From: a bacterium
GTDB lineage: Bacteria > Pseudomonadota > Gammaproteobacteria > Burkholderiales > Methylophilaceae
DNA length: 15,083 bases
Direction of reading: 5' to 3'
Assembly (NCBI GenBank): GCA_027310505.1
Contig: DAIDAS010000230.1
Span: 1 to 15,083 of the forward strand
Of the stretch, positions 1 to 6,606 are shown one piece after another. Below the pieces are notes generated by a model that saw nothing but the letters and a program-made list of their open reading frames with translations, had not been told where the DNA came from and did not search any database. The first letter of the stretch is position 1. Every line of letters starts with the position of its first letter. A program made the position numbers and the translations under genes.

Positions 1-1
1 G

Positions 2-448
2 TGTTATATCGACCTGAACAATTTCAAGGAAATCAATGATCGCTATGGACACAAGGCCGGCGACGCTATCCTGATCCATGTGGCGAGGGCAATTTCTTCT
101 GTCATACGCGAATCGGACATGGCTGCGCGCATGGGGGGCGACGAGTTTGTGGTGTTGCTGGCCGGCGTGCAGGATATGGACGGCACCAAACGGACGACCG
201 ATGATATCCAGCAAGCCATCGCACGGCCCATATTTTTTGAAGGACACAAGCTTGCCGTTACCGCGAGCGTCGGCGCTGCCATCTATCCGGATGACGGCGA
301 ACAAATCGATGATCTCATCTCCAAGGCCGATGCGGCCATGTTTAAAGACAAGGCTGCAATGAAGAAGGCCAATGTGGCTAATGATGGAAGCGAATCCGAT
401 TCCGCCCATCTTCCTTGGCGCGATACATCGCCATATCCGCCCACTTGA
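2..448 (+). CDS. Diguanylate cyclase GGDEF domain, C-terminal fragment (5' end outside window)
   Basis: The reading frame is open from the window edge, so only the last 148 residues are seen. They form most of a GGDEF domain, which makes cyclic di-GMP from two GTP. The first visible residues, CYIDLNNFK, match the start of the domain, with the metal-binding aspartate in that segment. GGDEF is intact (bases 134-148), and RESD five residues before it fits the RxxD inhibitory I-site. 'TASVGAAIYPDDG' and 'KADAAMFKDK' are the usual late motifs. The protein should therefore be an active, product-inhibited cyclase, but any sensor domain lies upstream and is unknown. After the domain comes an unusual tail (from about base 355) ending PYPPT. 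It is encoded antisense to the last codons of the cyclase gene on the other strand, overlapping it by 71 bases. The tail looks like read-through into neighbouring sequence and not a conserved domain. Confidence 0.9.
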   Translation, partial: CYIDLNNFKEINDRYGHKAGDAILIHVARAISSVIRESDMAARMGGDEFVVLLAGVQDMDGTKRTTDDIQQAIARPIFFEGHKLAVTASVGAAIYPDDGEQIDDLISKADAAMFKDKAAMKKANVANDGSESDSAHLPWRDTSPYPPT

Positions 449-2273
449 CGATTTCTTCCTGGCTGGCCTCGTGATTGATGAATAGCACCACGCCAATACT
501 GGAGGTGCAGTGATGTTCAATCACTTTTTCAATGTTGCCCTCGCCCCTGATTTTGATCAGGTACGGTTCAGCGAGCGAGACACGAATTTTTTCGGCAACG
601 ATCTCGGCCTGTTGGGTTGACTCGCCTTTATTGGTATGCAGTGGGCTGAGCATGACGACGAATTCATCTCCGCCAAATCGTGCCACGGTATCTACCTCCC
701 GCACGCAACTTGTAATGCGGCGAGCCACTTCGATCAGCAGCCGGTCGCCGACGTCGTGGCCATGCTGGTCGTTGAGCGGCTTGAAGTTGTCCAGATCGAG
801 GAACAGCAGCGCACCATACTTGCCGCTACGCTTGCTGGCCGCCATGGCTTGGCTCAGGCGGTCATCCAGCATCCGGCGATTGGGTAATTGCGTCAAGATG
901 TCATAGAACGCCAGGTTGCGGGTCTTTTCTTCGAGTTGCTTGCGCTCGGTGATGTCATGTGACACGACGACAACGAGTAAGGGCATCCCTTCGCTGTTTT
1001 TGATCACCCCCCCGCGCGATTCCATGTCGCGGATGTTGCCATCCGGCAGGACGAAACGGAACTCGATGCGCTGGCCGATCCCGGATTGAACGGTCTCCCT
1101 GAATACCTGTTTGACGTGCTCCCTGTCGTCGGGGTGCACTTCGGCAAAAGAATTGGAATGCTGCAGGATGATTGCGTCACCAAACAGCTTGTCATAGGAA
1201 GGGCTGTTGTAAAGCCGACGTCCCTCCAGATCGAGAACGGCGATCAGGTCGTCGATGTTCTCGGTGATCATGCGGAAGAATTCCTCCTGTTCCCGCAGCG
1301 TTTCCTTGTCCTGCTTCTCGGCGGCGATATAGGTTGCCAGCGTGATCCCAACAATGGACAGCGTCACCATGTACAGCCAGTAGTTGACCAGATGGGTGTT
1401 GCCGAGATCATTGGCGAAATATCCGACGTTCTGCAGTGCCCCCATGTCCCCTTGCACGGCGACCATGAGCAACACCGTCAGCACGCCATGGGTGCCAAGA
1501 CGCACTGCGGCGAGTGCTACGAACAGGAACATGAAAAAGCCTTTGGCATAAGGGCCGGCGAAGTCGTGGAACCAGCCAAGAAATACAATCTGGCCGAGCA
1601 GAAAGGTCAATCCCAGCACCAGGATCACCTCAAGCGCATGCTTTGGCTGGAGCCAGTGGCGGGGTGGCAGGCGCCATACCAGAATCAACGGGGTCAGCAG
1701 GATGATGCCGAGTACATCCCCCATCCACCAATGCAGCAGGGTTTGGAGATAGGTGTCGGCGGTGGTGAATCCGGAAAGATACAAGGTGATGGTGCCGATC
1801 AGGGCGCCCGCGCTGACGCCAACAAAGCCTGCCAGGACAACGAGCCGTAACAGCTCCCGCAGCGGCAGGAAGTTGAAATTGAACCGTCCGCTACGGGTGA
1901 TCAGCCAACTGCCAAGCAGGGCCTCCAGTGCGGCTGCGGTGGCCAGTCCGGCTGACATGACGGGCGGTTTGCCCATCACCGCAGCATTGAACAGGAACGC
2001 ACCAAGAAAAATACTCCAGGCATAACGCCGCTCGCCGACCAGCATCACGGCCATGGCCAGCCCGCTGGGTGGCCAGATGATGTTCACCAGGCTGTCGCCG
2101 GCCAGATAGGTGAGGGTGAGCGCGGACAGCAGCGCATATAGCCCCGCCACGCCGAGCAGCTTCAGCAGGTCAATCAGGCGATGTTCTGTGGATGAAGCGG
2201 GCATTTTCAATTTGCTTTCACAAATCAATTTGCTAGCCAAGGGCGCACTATATTCGCTAGAAGCATATCCCAT
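378..2273 (-). CDS. MASE1-PAS-GGDEF membrane diguanylate cyclase
   Basis: A predicted inner-membrane diguanylate cyclase of up to 631 residues. Residues about 30-320 are a multi-helix MASE1 sensor region, with the typical IIWPPSGLA and HWWMGDVLGIILLTPLIL segments. A linker (AAEKQDKETLREQEEF) leads to a PAS domain (about 330-455) ending in SHDITERKQLEEKT, then the GGDEF domain (about 460-628). The active-site loop is GGDEF at 534-538, preceded by the I-site REVD five residues before it, so synthesis of c-di-GMP with product inhibition is expected. The ligand of MASE1 is not predictable. The start is uncertain: ATG at 2273 and ATG at 2204 (residue 24) are both in frame, and neither has a good ribosome site. 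The hydrophobic region begins just after M24, and a possible -10 box and a direct repeat lie between the two, so 2204 is plausible. The gene follows mqo on the same strand and overlaps the tail of the opposite-strand GGDEF gene. Confidence 0.93.
   Translation of the reverse strand: MGYASSEYSAPLASKLICESKLKMPASSTEHRLIDLLKLLGVAGLYALLSALTLTYLAGDSLVNIIWPPSGLAMAVMLVGERRYAWSIFLGAFLFNAAVMGKPPVMSAGLATAAALEALLGSWLITRSGRFNFNFLPLRELLRLVVLAGFVGVSAGALIGTITLYLSGFTTADTYLQTLLHWWMGDVLGIILLTPLILVWRLPPRHWLQPKHALEVILVLGLTFLLGQIVFLGWFHDFAGPYAKGFFMFLFVALAAVRLGTHGVLTVLLMVAVQGDMGALQNVGYFANDLGNTHLVNYWLYMVTLSIVGITLATYIAAEKQDKETLREQEEFFRMITENIDDLIAVLDLEGRRLYNSPSYDKLFGDAIILQHSNSFAEVHPDDREHVKQVFRETVQSGIGQRIEFRFVLPDGNIRDMESRGGVIKNSEGMPLLVVVVSHDITERKQLEEKTRNLAFYDILTQLPNRRMLDDRLSQAMAASKRSGKYGALLFLDLDNFKPLNDQHGHDVGDRLLIEVARRITSCVREVDTVARFGGDEFVVMLSPLHTNKGESTQQAEIVAEKIRVSLAEPYLIKIRGEGNIEKVIEHHCTSSIGVVLFINHEASQEEIVKWADMAMYRAKEDGRNRIRFHH
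2207..2252 (-). promoter_or_regulatory. Possible promoter and direct-repeat operator for the MASE1 cyclase
   Basis: On the minus strand TATAGT (2252-2247) matches five of six bases of a sigma70 -10 box, but no convincing -35 element is seen. Downstream of it the 9-base word GCAAATTGA occurs twice (2233-2225 and 2215-2207) with an 18-base period, immediately before the ATG at 2204. If that ATG is the true start, these repeats lie in the leader and could bind a regulator. If the ATG at 2273 is used, they merely encode the repeated SKL residues. Confidence 0.3.
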
Positions 2274-2333
2274 CTGACCGGTGGGCCCAATAAATTACCG
2301 GGATTCCCTTCGTTTTCAGATTGCCTTTCGACA

Positions 2334-3824
2334 CTACCCCGGGATCAATCCCAGCGTTTTCAGCGTCCTCGACCGGACGGTTTTCAGCAGATCGGCATTG
2401 GTCACCAGGGATTCGCCGTAAGACGGCACCAGTGCCTTCATTTTGCTTTGCCAGTTAGAACTCGCGATGCGATCCTTGAAACAACGCTCGATCACCGAAA
2501 GCATGGCCGGTACAGAGGTCGAGGCGCCAGGCGAGGCCCCGAGCAGGGCGGCCAGCGAACCATCCTGTGCGGCAACGATTTCGGTGCCAAATTCCAGCTT
2601 GCCGCCTTTTTCGCCACACCGCTTGATGATCTGCACGCGCTGTCCGGCCGCAGCGAGCGTCCACTCTTCATCTTTTGCGGCGGGGAAGAAATTGCGTAGC
2701 GCATCCACCCGCTCATGGTGCGACTGAAACACTTCGCCGATCAGGTAGCGGGTGAGGTCCATATTATGCAGACCGGCACTCAGCATCGGTTTCAGATTGT
2801 CCGGCCTGACCGATGCGATGAGGTCTGAAAACGAACCCTGTTTGAGGAATTTGGTGGTGAAGCCCGCATACGGCCCGAATAGCAGCGCCGGCTGGCCGTT
2901 GATGATGCGCGTATCGAGGTGCGGAACCGACATCGGCGGCGCGCCCAGCGGCGCCTTGCCATATACCTTGGCGTGGTGCTGTTTCACGATGTCGGGGTTG
3001 CTGCATACCAGCCACTGCCCGCTGACCGGGAAGCCGCCATAGCCCTTGCCTTCCGGGATGCCGGATTTCTGCAACAGCGGCAACGCGCCGCCGCCCGCGC
3101 CCAGAAAGACGAACCCGGCATCGATGGTTTTGCTGGAGCCGGTGTTTTTATCCTGGATGCTGACCTGCCAGCGCCCGTTTTTGTGCTGTTCGAGATGCTT
3201 GACCGTGTGCTGTAGCAACAATTCGAAATCCGGGTGTTGTTGCAGCGCCTTGACCAGACTGCGCGTCAGCGCGCCGAAATCCACATCCGTGCCATAGCCT
3301 ACGCGGGTTGCTGCGACTGCTTGCCCGTCATCGCGTTGCTGCATTACCAGAGGCATCCATTCCCGCAGGACGGCGGCATCCTCGCTGTATTCCATATCCT
3401 GGAACAAGTGGTGGGCGCTCAGGCGCTGGTGCCGCTGGCGCAGGAAGGCGGTATCCTTCTCACCCCAGACGAAACTCATGTGGGGCGTGGCATTGATGAA
3501 TGTCCCGGGAGCCGGCAGGGCCTGCTGTTCGACCAGGGAAGACCAGAGCTGCAGCGAGAGTTCAAACGAGGCATTGATGCCTAATGCGCGGTCGATGCTG
3601 ACGCCGCCATCGGCGTTCTGCGGGGTGTAGTTGAGCTCGCAATAGCCGGCGTGGCCGGTGCCGGCATTGTTCCAGCCGTCGCTGCTTTCAAGCGCGACTT
3701 GATCCAGCTGCTCCACCATCATGATGTTCAATGATGGGTCGAGATTCATCAGCAGGGTGCCGAGGGTGGCACTCATGATTCCGCCGCCAACGAGCAGGGC
3801 ATCGACTTTTGTAGGTTCAGTCAT
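2334..3824 (-). CDS. mqo: Malate:quinone oxidoreductase
   Basis: A 496-residue FAD-dependent membrane-associated enzyme that oxidises malate to oxaloacetate and passes electrons directly to the quinone pool. It can replace or supplement NAD malate dehydrogenase in the TCA cycle. The N terminus has the dinucleotide-binding stretch DALLVGGGIMSATLG (about residues 8-22), followed by the family-typical WNNAGTGHAGYCELNYTP. Further family segments are VDFGALTRSL, FVFLGAGGGALPLLQKSGIPEG, FPVSGQWLVC and LFGPYAGFTTKFLK, and near the end the FGTEIV...DGSLAALLGASPGAS region. Length fits the family. I chose ATG 3824 because an upstream alternative is a TTG at 3848 encoding a non-conserved proline-rich stretch. 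No Shine-Dalgarno-like purine run precedes either start. The gene begins only about 30 bases after the efp terminator, so it needs its own promoter or read-through; none is obvious. Confidence 0.96.
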   Translation of the reverse strand: MTEPTKVDALLVGGGIMSATLGTLLMNLDPSLNIMMVEQLDQVALESSDGWNNAGTGHAGYCELNYTPQNADGGVSIDRALGINASFELSLQLWSSLVEQQALPAPGTFINATPHMSFVWGEKDTAFLRQRHQRLSAHHLFQDMEYSEDAAVLREWMPLVMQQRDDGQAVAATRVGYGTDVDFGALTRSLVKALQQHPDFELLLQHTVKHLEQHKNGRWQVSIQDKNTGSSKTIDAGFVFLGAGGGALPLLQKSGIPEGKGYGGFPVSGQWLVCSNPDIVKQHHAKVYGKAPLGAPPMSVPHLDTRIINGQPALLFGPYAGFTTKFLKQGSFSDLIASVRPDNLKPMLSAGLHNMDLTRYLIGEVFQSHHERVDALRNFFPAAKDEEWTLAAAGQRVQIIKRCGEKGGKLEFGTEIVAAQDGSLAALLGASPGASTSVPAMLSVIERCFKDRIASSNWQSKMKALVPSYGESLVTNADLLKTVRSRTLKTLGLIPG

Positions 3825-3853
3825 GGGGCAAGGGGTATGGGTGAGCAAAGGCC

Positions 3854-3883
3854 AAAAAAAGAAAAGGGGCGCGAAGCCCCTTT
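3854..3883 (-). terminator. Rho-independent terminator after efp
   Basis: Read on the minus strand, an eight-pair stem AAAGGGGC / GCCCCTTT closes a five-base TTCGC loop (3883-3863). It is followed by a long T tract broken by one C (about 3865-3854). It starts about 20 bases past the efp stop codon and should end the efp transcript before mqo. Confidence 0.9.
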
Positions 3884-3903
3884 ATTCTTACATGTCCACC
3901 GAA

Positions 3904-4461
3904 TTACTTCACGCGGTTCTTGTATTCCATCGTGCGGGTGTCGATTTCGATCTTGTCGCCGATTTCGCAGAACAGCGGCACCGGCAGCTCGAAGCCAGTC
4001 GCGATCTTGGCGGGCTTCATCACCTTGCCGGAAGTGTCGCCCTTGACGGCGGGCTCGGTGTAGGTGATTTCGCGGACGACGGAGTTCGGCAGTTCGACGG
4101 AGATCGGCTTGCCGTTGTAGAACACGACTTCACATTCCATGCCGTCCTGCAGGAAATTGAGCGCATCGCCCATGGTTTCCGCTTCGACTTCGTACTGGTT
4201 GTATTCGGCGTCCATGAACACGTACATCGGGTCGCCGAAGTAGGAGTAGGTGACTTCCTTCTTGTCCAGCACCACGACGTCGAACTTGTCATCGGCGCGG
4301 TAGACGGCTTCGCTCGGCGATTCAGTGAGCAGGTTCTTGAACTTCATCTTCACCACGGAAGAGTTGCGGCCGGACTTGCTGTATTCGGCCTTCAGCACGA
4401 CCATGGGATCGTTGCCGACCATAAAAACGTTACCAACGCGGAGTTCCTGAGCTGTCTTCAT
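3904..4461 (-). CDS. efp: Elongation factor P (arginine-type)
   Basis: A 185-residue translation factor that enters the ribosomal E site and relieves stalling at consecutive prolines. It has the usual three beta-barrel domains: a KOW-like N domain (about 1-63) and two OB domains (about 65-127 and 128-185). The sequence starts MKTAQELRVGNVFMVGNDP and ends TRTMEYKNRVK. The loop that reaches the peptidyl-transferase centre reads SKSGRNSS, with arginine at position 32 instead of the lysine used by the EpmA (PoxA) system. R32 is the residue rhamnosylated by EarP in the known arginine-type EF-Ps, and earP is the adjacent upstream gene. ATG 4461 was chosen over the longer frame because it matches the conserved N terminus and has an AGGCAGGA ribosome site about 7 bases upstream. 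A TATAAT box and a strong terminator bracket the gene, so it can form its own transcript. Confidence 0.98.
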   Translation of the reverse strand: MKTAQELRVGNVFMVGNDPMVVLKAEYSKSGRNSSVVKMKFKNLLTESPSEAVYRADDKFDVVVLDKKEVTYSYFGDPMYVFMDAEYNQYEVEAETMGDALNFLQDGMECEVVFYNGKPISVELPNSVVREITYTEPAVKGDTSGKVMKPAKIATGFELPVPLFCEIGDKIEIDTRTMEYKNRVK

Positions 4462-4510
4462 CTGATGTCCTGCCTGAATAGGAGTAAATGTCGGGGTAAA
4501 AAAGCCGCGC

Positions 4511-4539
4511 ATTATACCTTATTTTTGCAAAAAATCACT
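4511..4539 (-). promoter_or_regulatory. Putative sigma70 promoter of efp
   Basis: A perfect TATAAT (4516-4511 on the minus strand) sits about 50 bases before the efp ATG. The upstream 25 bases are A/T-rich, but the position 17 bases away (4539-4534, AGTGAT) is a poor -35 element. The earP stop codon TAA (4514-4512) lies inside the -10 box. Confidence 0.6.
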
Positions 4540-5642
4540 AGGTTAGATGTGAGGTCGGGATGTGCGGAGAGTGCCGTTGCCCAGGCTTTTGCGTGACGTT
4601 CGAGAGAGGCGCGGTGCCGCAGGTAATCTTCCCATTTCAACGCTGCATTGTCGTTCCAGCCGTAATGGAAGGCGCGTAAGGCGCTGGCCGTCTGGTCATC
4701 GAGCTCGGCGCAGTAACGGTCGAGAAAGGCATCGAGTTTGACGAGGTGCGCCTGTTCTTCCTGCACGTAGATTTGCCATATCATCGGTTTGCCGGCCCAC
4801 TGCGCACGGACAAAGGAATCTTCGCCACGCACGAAATTGCAGCCGCAGACCCACAACAGGCGGTCGTAATCCTCCTGCCGCAGAAAGGGCAGGACATGCA
4901 GGGTCAGGTTGCCGTGTTGCAGGGTGTCGCCGGATGTCAGGGCGGTTTTGCCGAAATGGGCGGCAATCTTGGCCAGTGCCTTGCCCTCGGGCAGCAGGCA
5001 ACGTACCGGGGTGGAGGATGCCTGCCAAGCTTCAAGCAGGTTGGCGATGGGCGCGCTGTCGTAGCAGAACAGCGAAACCGTGATTTCGTCGCCCTTGGGG
5101 CAAGGCAGATGCAGTGCATTCCAGAACCGTGCAGGTGCCTGCCGGAAAGCATCGCGTTGGGCCAGTAAATCGTTTTCCCGCAGCAGCCCACCAGTCGCGT
5201 GGGTAAATCCGGGGAAGAAGAAATACTTTGTCAGCGGCAGGCGCGGATGTGGCGATGCGAGCGTGTGGCAGCCTTCTACCCACGGTTCGGCAGAGAGGTA
5301 TTCGAGGTTGATCCAGAGCGGTTTTTTTCCGGCCTGCGCCATGGCTGCGAGATAGTTTTCCGGCAGTGCGCAGCCGAAGGCTTCGATGACGATATCGGCA
5401 GGCTCCGATGCGGGAAATGGCTGGGCCCAGCGCCGTATTTCTACGCCAGCACAGTGTTGCGCATCGGCGTGCGCGTCGATCTCCGGGCACAGTGGTTGCA
5501 GGCTGGCCAGGTCATCCACCCACAGCCGCGCATGGATGCCATGTTCCGCTGCCAGTTGTCGCGCCAGCCGCCAGCACACGCCAATGTCGCCGAAGTTGTC
5601 GATGATGGCGCAGAAGATGTCCCAACGGGAAGGGGTCGGCAT
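4512..5642 (-). CDS. earP: EF-P arginine rhamnosyltransferase EarP
   Basis: A 376-residue inverting GT-B glycosyltransferase that transfers rhamnose from dTDP-rhamnose to the tip arginine of EF-P in the cytoplasm, which activates the factor. The N-terminal half has the hallmark IIDNFGDIGVCWRLARQL; D15 and D19 have the same four-residue spacing as the essential aspartates reported in characterised EarPs. The C-terminal half, which binds the nucleotide sugar, carries NFVRGEDSFVRAQWAGKP with E274 and D275, close to the E273/D274 pair of the Neisseria enzyme. Length fits the family. The start ATG 5642 is the first in frame and gives DIFCAIIDNFGD near the N terminus as expected, though the ribosome site is weak. 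It lies 50 bases upstream of efp on the same strand, the usual arrangement, and is divergent from the small exported protein. dTDP-rhamnose genes are not in the window. Confidence 0.97.
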   Translation of the reverse strand: MPTPSRWDIFCAIIDNFGDIGVCWRLARQLAAEHGIHARLWVDDLASLQPLCPEIDAHADAQHCAGVEIRRWAQPFPASEPADIVIEAFGCALPENYLAAMAQAGKKPLWINLEYLSAEPWVEGCHTLASPHPRLPLTKYFFFPGFTHATGGLLRENDLLAQRDAFRQAPARFWNALHLPCPKGDEITVSLFCYDSAPIANLLEAWQASSTPVRCLLPEGKALAKIAAHFGKTALTSGDTLQHGNLTLHVLPFLRQEDYDRLLWVCGCNFVRGEDSFVRAQWAGKPMIWQIYVQEEQAHLVKLDAFLDRYCAELDDQTASALRAFHYGWNDNAALKWEDYLRHRASLERHAKAWATALSAHPDLTSNLVIFCKNKV

Positions 5643-5672
5643 GAAATCGGGTTCGGAGACGCGGGAGTGTTA

Positions 5673-5703
5673 TTGTCACACAACCGAATATTTTTGATAT
5701 AAA
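5673..5703 (+). promoter_or_regulatory. Putative promoter of the small exported protein
   Basis: TTGTCA (5673-5678) and TATAAA (5698-5703) resemble sigma70 elements, but the 19-base spacer is longer than ideal. The region between the divergent earP and small-protein starts (5643-5737) is markedly A/T-rich compared with its surroundings. A minus-strand promoter for earP must also lie here; I could not place it. Confidence 0.4.
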
Positions 5704-5737
5704 TTGTAAACTTACAGTGTCATGGAAAGGGTAAGCA

Positions 5738-5995
5738 ATGAATCGTCTGATGACAATCCTGGCCGTGTTGCTGCTGGTTCATCCTGCGTTCGCAGCCGAT
5801 GCGCAGAAAAAGCCTGCAGCTGCCAGCGAGCAGAAAACGCAGGCCAAGCCTGAAGAAAAGAAAGCGCCGGGAACAATGGAAAAAGCCGGGCATTCCGTCA
5901 AGTCGGGTTGGGACAGTTTCACCAAAAGTGTGAAGCAGGGCGCAAAGAAGCCTGTTTGCACGGCGGAGCAAAAAAGCCTCAAGCAGTGCCAGTAG
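5738..5995 (+). CDS. Small exported lysine-rich protein, function unknown
   Basis: An 85-residue protein I do not recognise. It begins with a classical signal peptide: MNRL, a hydrophobic core (MTILAVLLLV), then HPAFA with likely cleavage after AFA, so the mature form of about 66 residues should be periplasmic or secreted. The mature part is rich in lysine, glutamate, glutamine and alanine (for example KPAAASEQKTQAKPEEKK). It is likely disordered at first, then has a possible amphipathic stretch MEKAGHSVKSGWDSFTKSVKQG. The C terminus holds two cysteines nine residues apart (PVCTAEQKSLKQCQ) that could form a disulfide. A good ribosome site, GGAAAGGG, ends 6 bases before the ATG, and a signal peptide in a properly placed frame supports a real gene. 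It is divergent from earP, and its last 17 bases overlap the 3' end of greB on the opposite strand. Confidence 0.8.
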   Translation: MNRLMTILAVLLLVHPAFAADAQKKPAAASEQKTQAKPEEKKAPGTMEKAGHSVKSGWDSFTKSVKQGAKKPVCTAEQKSLKQCQ

Positions 5996-6479
5996 GCTCG
6001 TTGTAGGTGACTTCAAGCACCTCGAACTCTTCTTCGCCCCCCGGCGTTTCCACCCGTACGCTGTCACCGGGTTGCTTGCCCATCAATGCCCTCGCCAAGG
6101 GTGAGATCCAGCTGATATAGCCTTTGGAGGGGTCGAGTTCATCCTGCCCGACGATGCGGTAGGTGTGTTCTTCATCCCTGGTGATCGAATACAGCGTGAC
6201 CCACGCGCCGAAAAATACCTTTTCCAGGCCCTGTTGATCCTTGGGGTCGACGACCACGGCAGTATCCATGCGCTTCATCAGGAAGCGCAGGCGCGAGTCG
6301 ATCTGGCGCAGACGGCGTTTGCCATAGATGTAGTCGGCGTTTTCGCTGCGGTCGCCATTGCTGGCGGCCCACGCAACATCGCTGACTACCTTGGGGCGCT
6401 CGGTGCGGTACAGCTGGTCGAATTCGGCCTTCAGTCTGGCATAGCCTTCGGGCGTGATGTAGTTTTTCTGTTCGGCCAT
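5979..6479 (-). CDS. greB: Transcription elongation factor GreB
   Basis: A 166-residue cleavage factor that enters the RNA polymerase secondary channel and stimulates cutting of backtracked RNA. The N-terminal coiled coil (about 5-75) carries the tip NGDRSENADY; D43 and E46 correspond to the acidic pair that coordinates magnesium in Gre factors. The sequence YIYGKRRLRQIDSRLRFLMKRMD is the signature that separates GreB from GreA. The C-terminal globular domain (about 80-160) has VFFGAWVTL, a YRIVGQDELDPSKGYISWISPLARAL segment and VRVETPGGEEEFEV, all usual for GreB. Length is normal. ATG 6479 is the expected start; the ribosome site is weak. It is divergent from the hemerythrin gene, with a possible -10 box (TAAAAT, 6515-6510) in the shared spacer, and convergent with the small exported protein, overlapping it by 17 bases. 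Confidence 0.97.
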   Translation of the reverse strand: MAEQKNYITPEGYARLKAEFDQLYRTERPKVVSDVAWAASNGDRSENADYIYGKRRLRQIDSRLRFLMKRMDTAVVVDPKDQQGLEKVFFGAWVTLYSITRDEEHTYRIVGQDELDPSKGYISWISPLARALMGKQPGDSVRVETPGGEEEFEVLEVTYNEPTGTA

Positions 6480-6509
6480 GGGGCGCAGGGTTTCTTTCGG
6501 TGAGCTTCG

Positions 6510-6515
6510 ATTTTA
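6510..6515 (-). promoter_or_regulatory. Possible -10 box of greB
   Basis: TAAAAT on the minus strand lies about 30 bases before the greB ATG in the divergent spacer. No good -35 element is visible at the right distance, so the call is tentative. Confidence 0.3.
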
Positions 6516-6544
6516 TCAGCGCATTCTGGATTTTCTGCAGAGCA

Positions 6545-6572
6545 TTGACGTGGTAAATGGTAAGGGTAGGAT
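6545..6572 (+). promoter_or_regulatory. Putative promoter of the hemerythrin gene cluster
   Basis: TTGACG (6545-6550, five of six matches) is followed 16 bases later by TAGGAT (6567-6572, four of six). The pair lies in the divergent spacer with greB, about 35 bases before the hemerythrin ATG. It could drive hemerythrin, glycerate kinase and the EAL gene together, since no terminator is seen between them. Confidence 0.45.
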
Positions 6573-6606
6573 ACTCCATCCGCTTCTGAATAATAGCGTG
6601 GACAGC

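Noticed and set aside
1086..1850. A 254-codon plus-strand open frame inside the MASE1 cyclase gene
   Set aside because: Antisense shadow of the MASE1-PAS coding region; no ribosome site and no family features.
2299..2309. GGGATTCCC inverted repeat between mqo and the MASE1 cyclase gene
   Set aside because: Only a three-pair stem and no T tract on the minus strand, so not a credible terminator or strong operator.
3721..4596. A 291-codon plus-strand open frame across the mqo-efp junction
   Set aside because: It is antisense to the well-supported mqo and efp genes, crosses the efp terminator, and has a repetitive H/V/D-rich composition typical of a shadow frame.
6478..6606. An N-terminal extension of the hemerythrin protein to 6478
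   Set aside because: The extension overlaps the greB start and divergent promoter region, and the hemerythrin domain begins only after ATG 6607.
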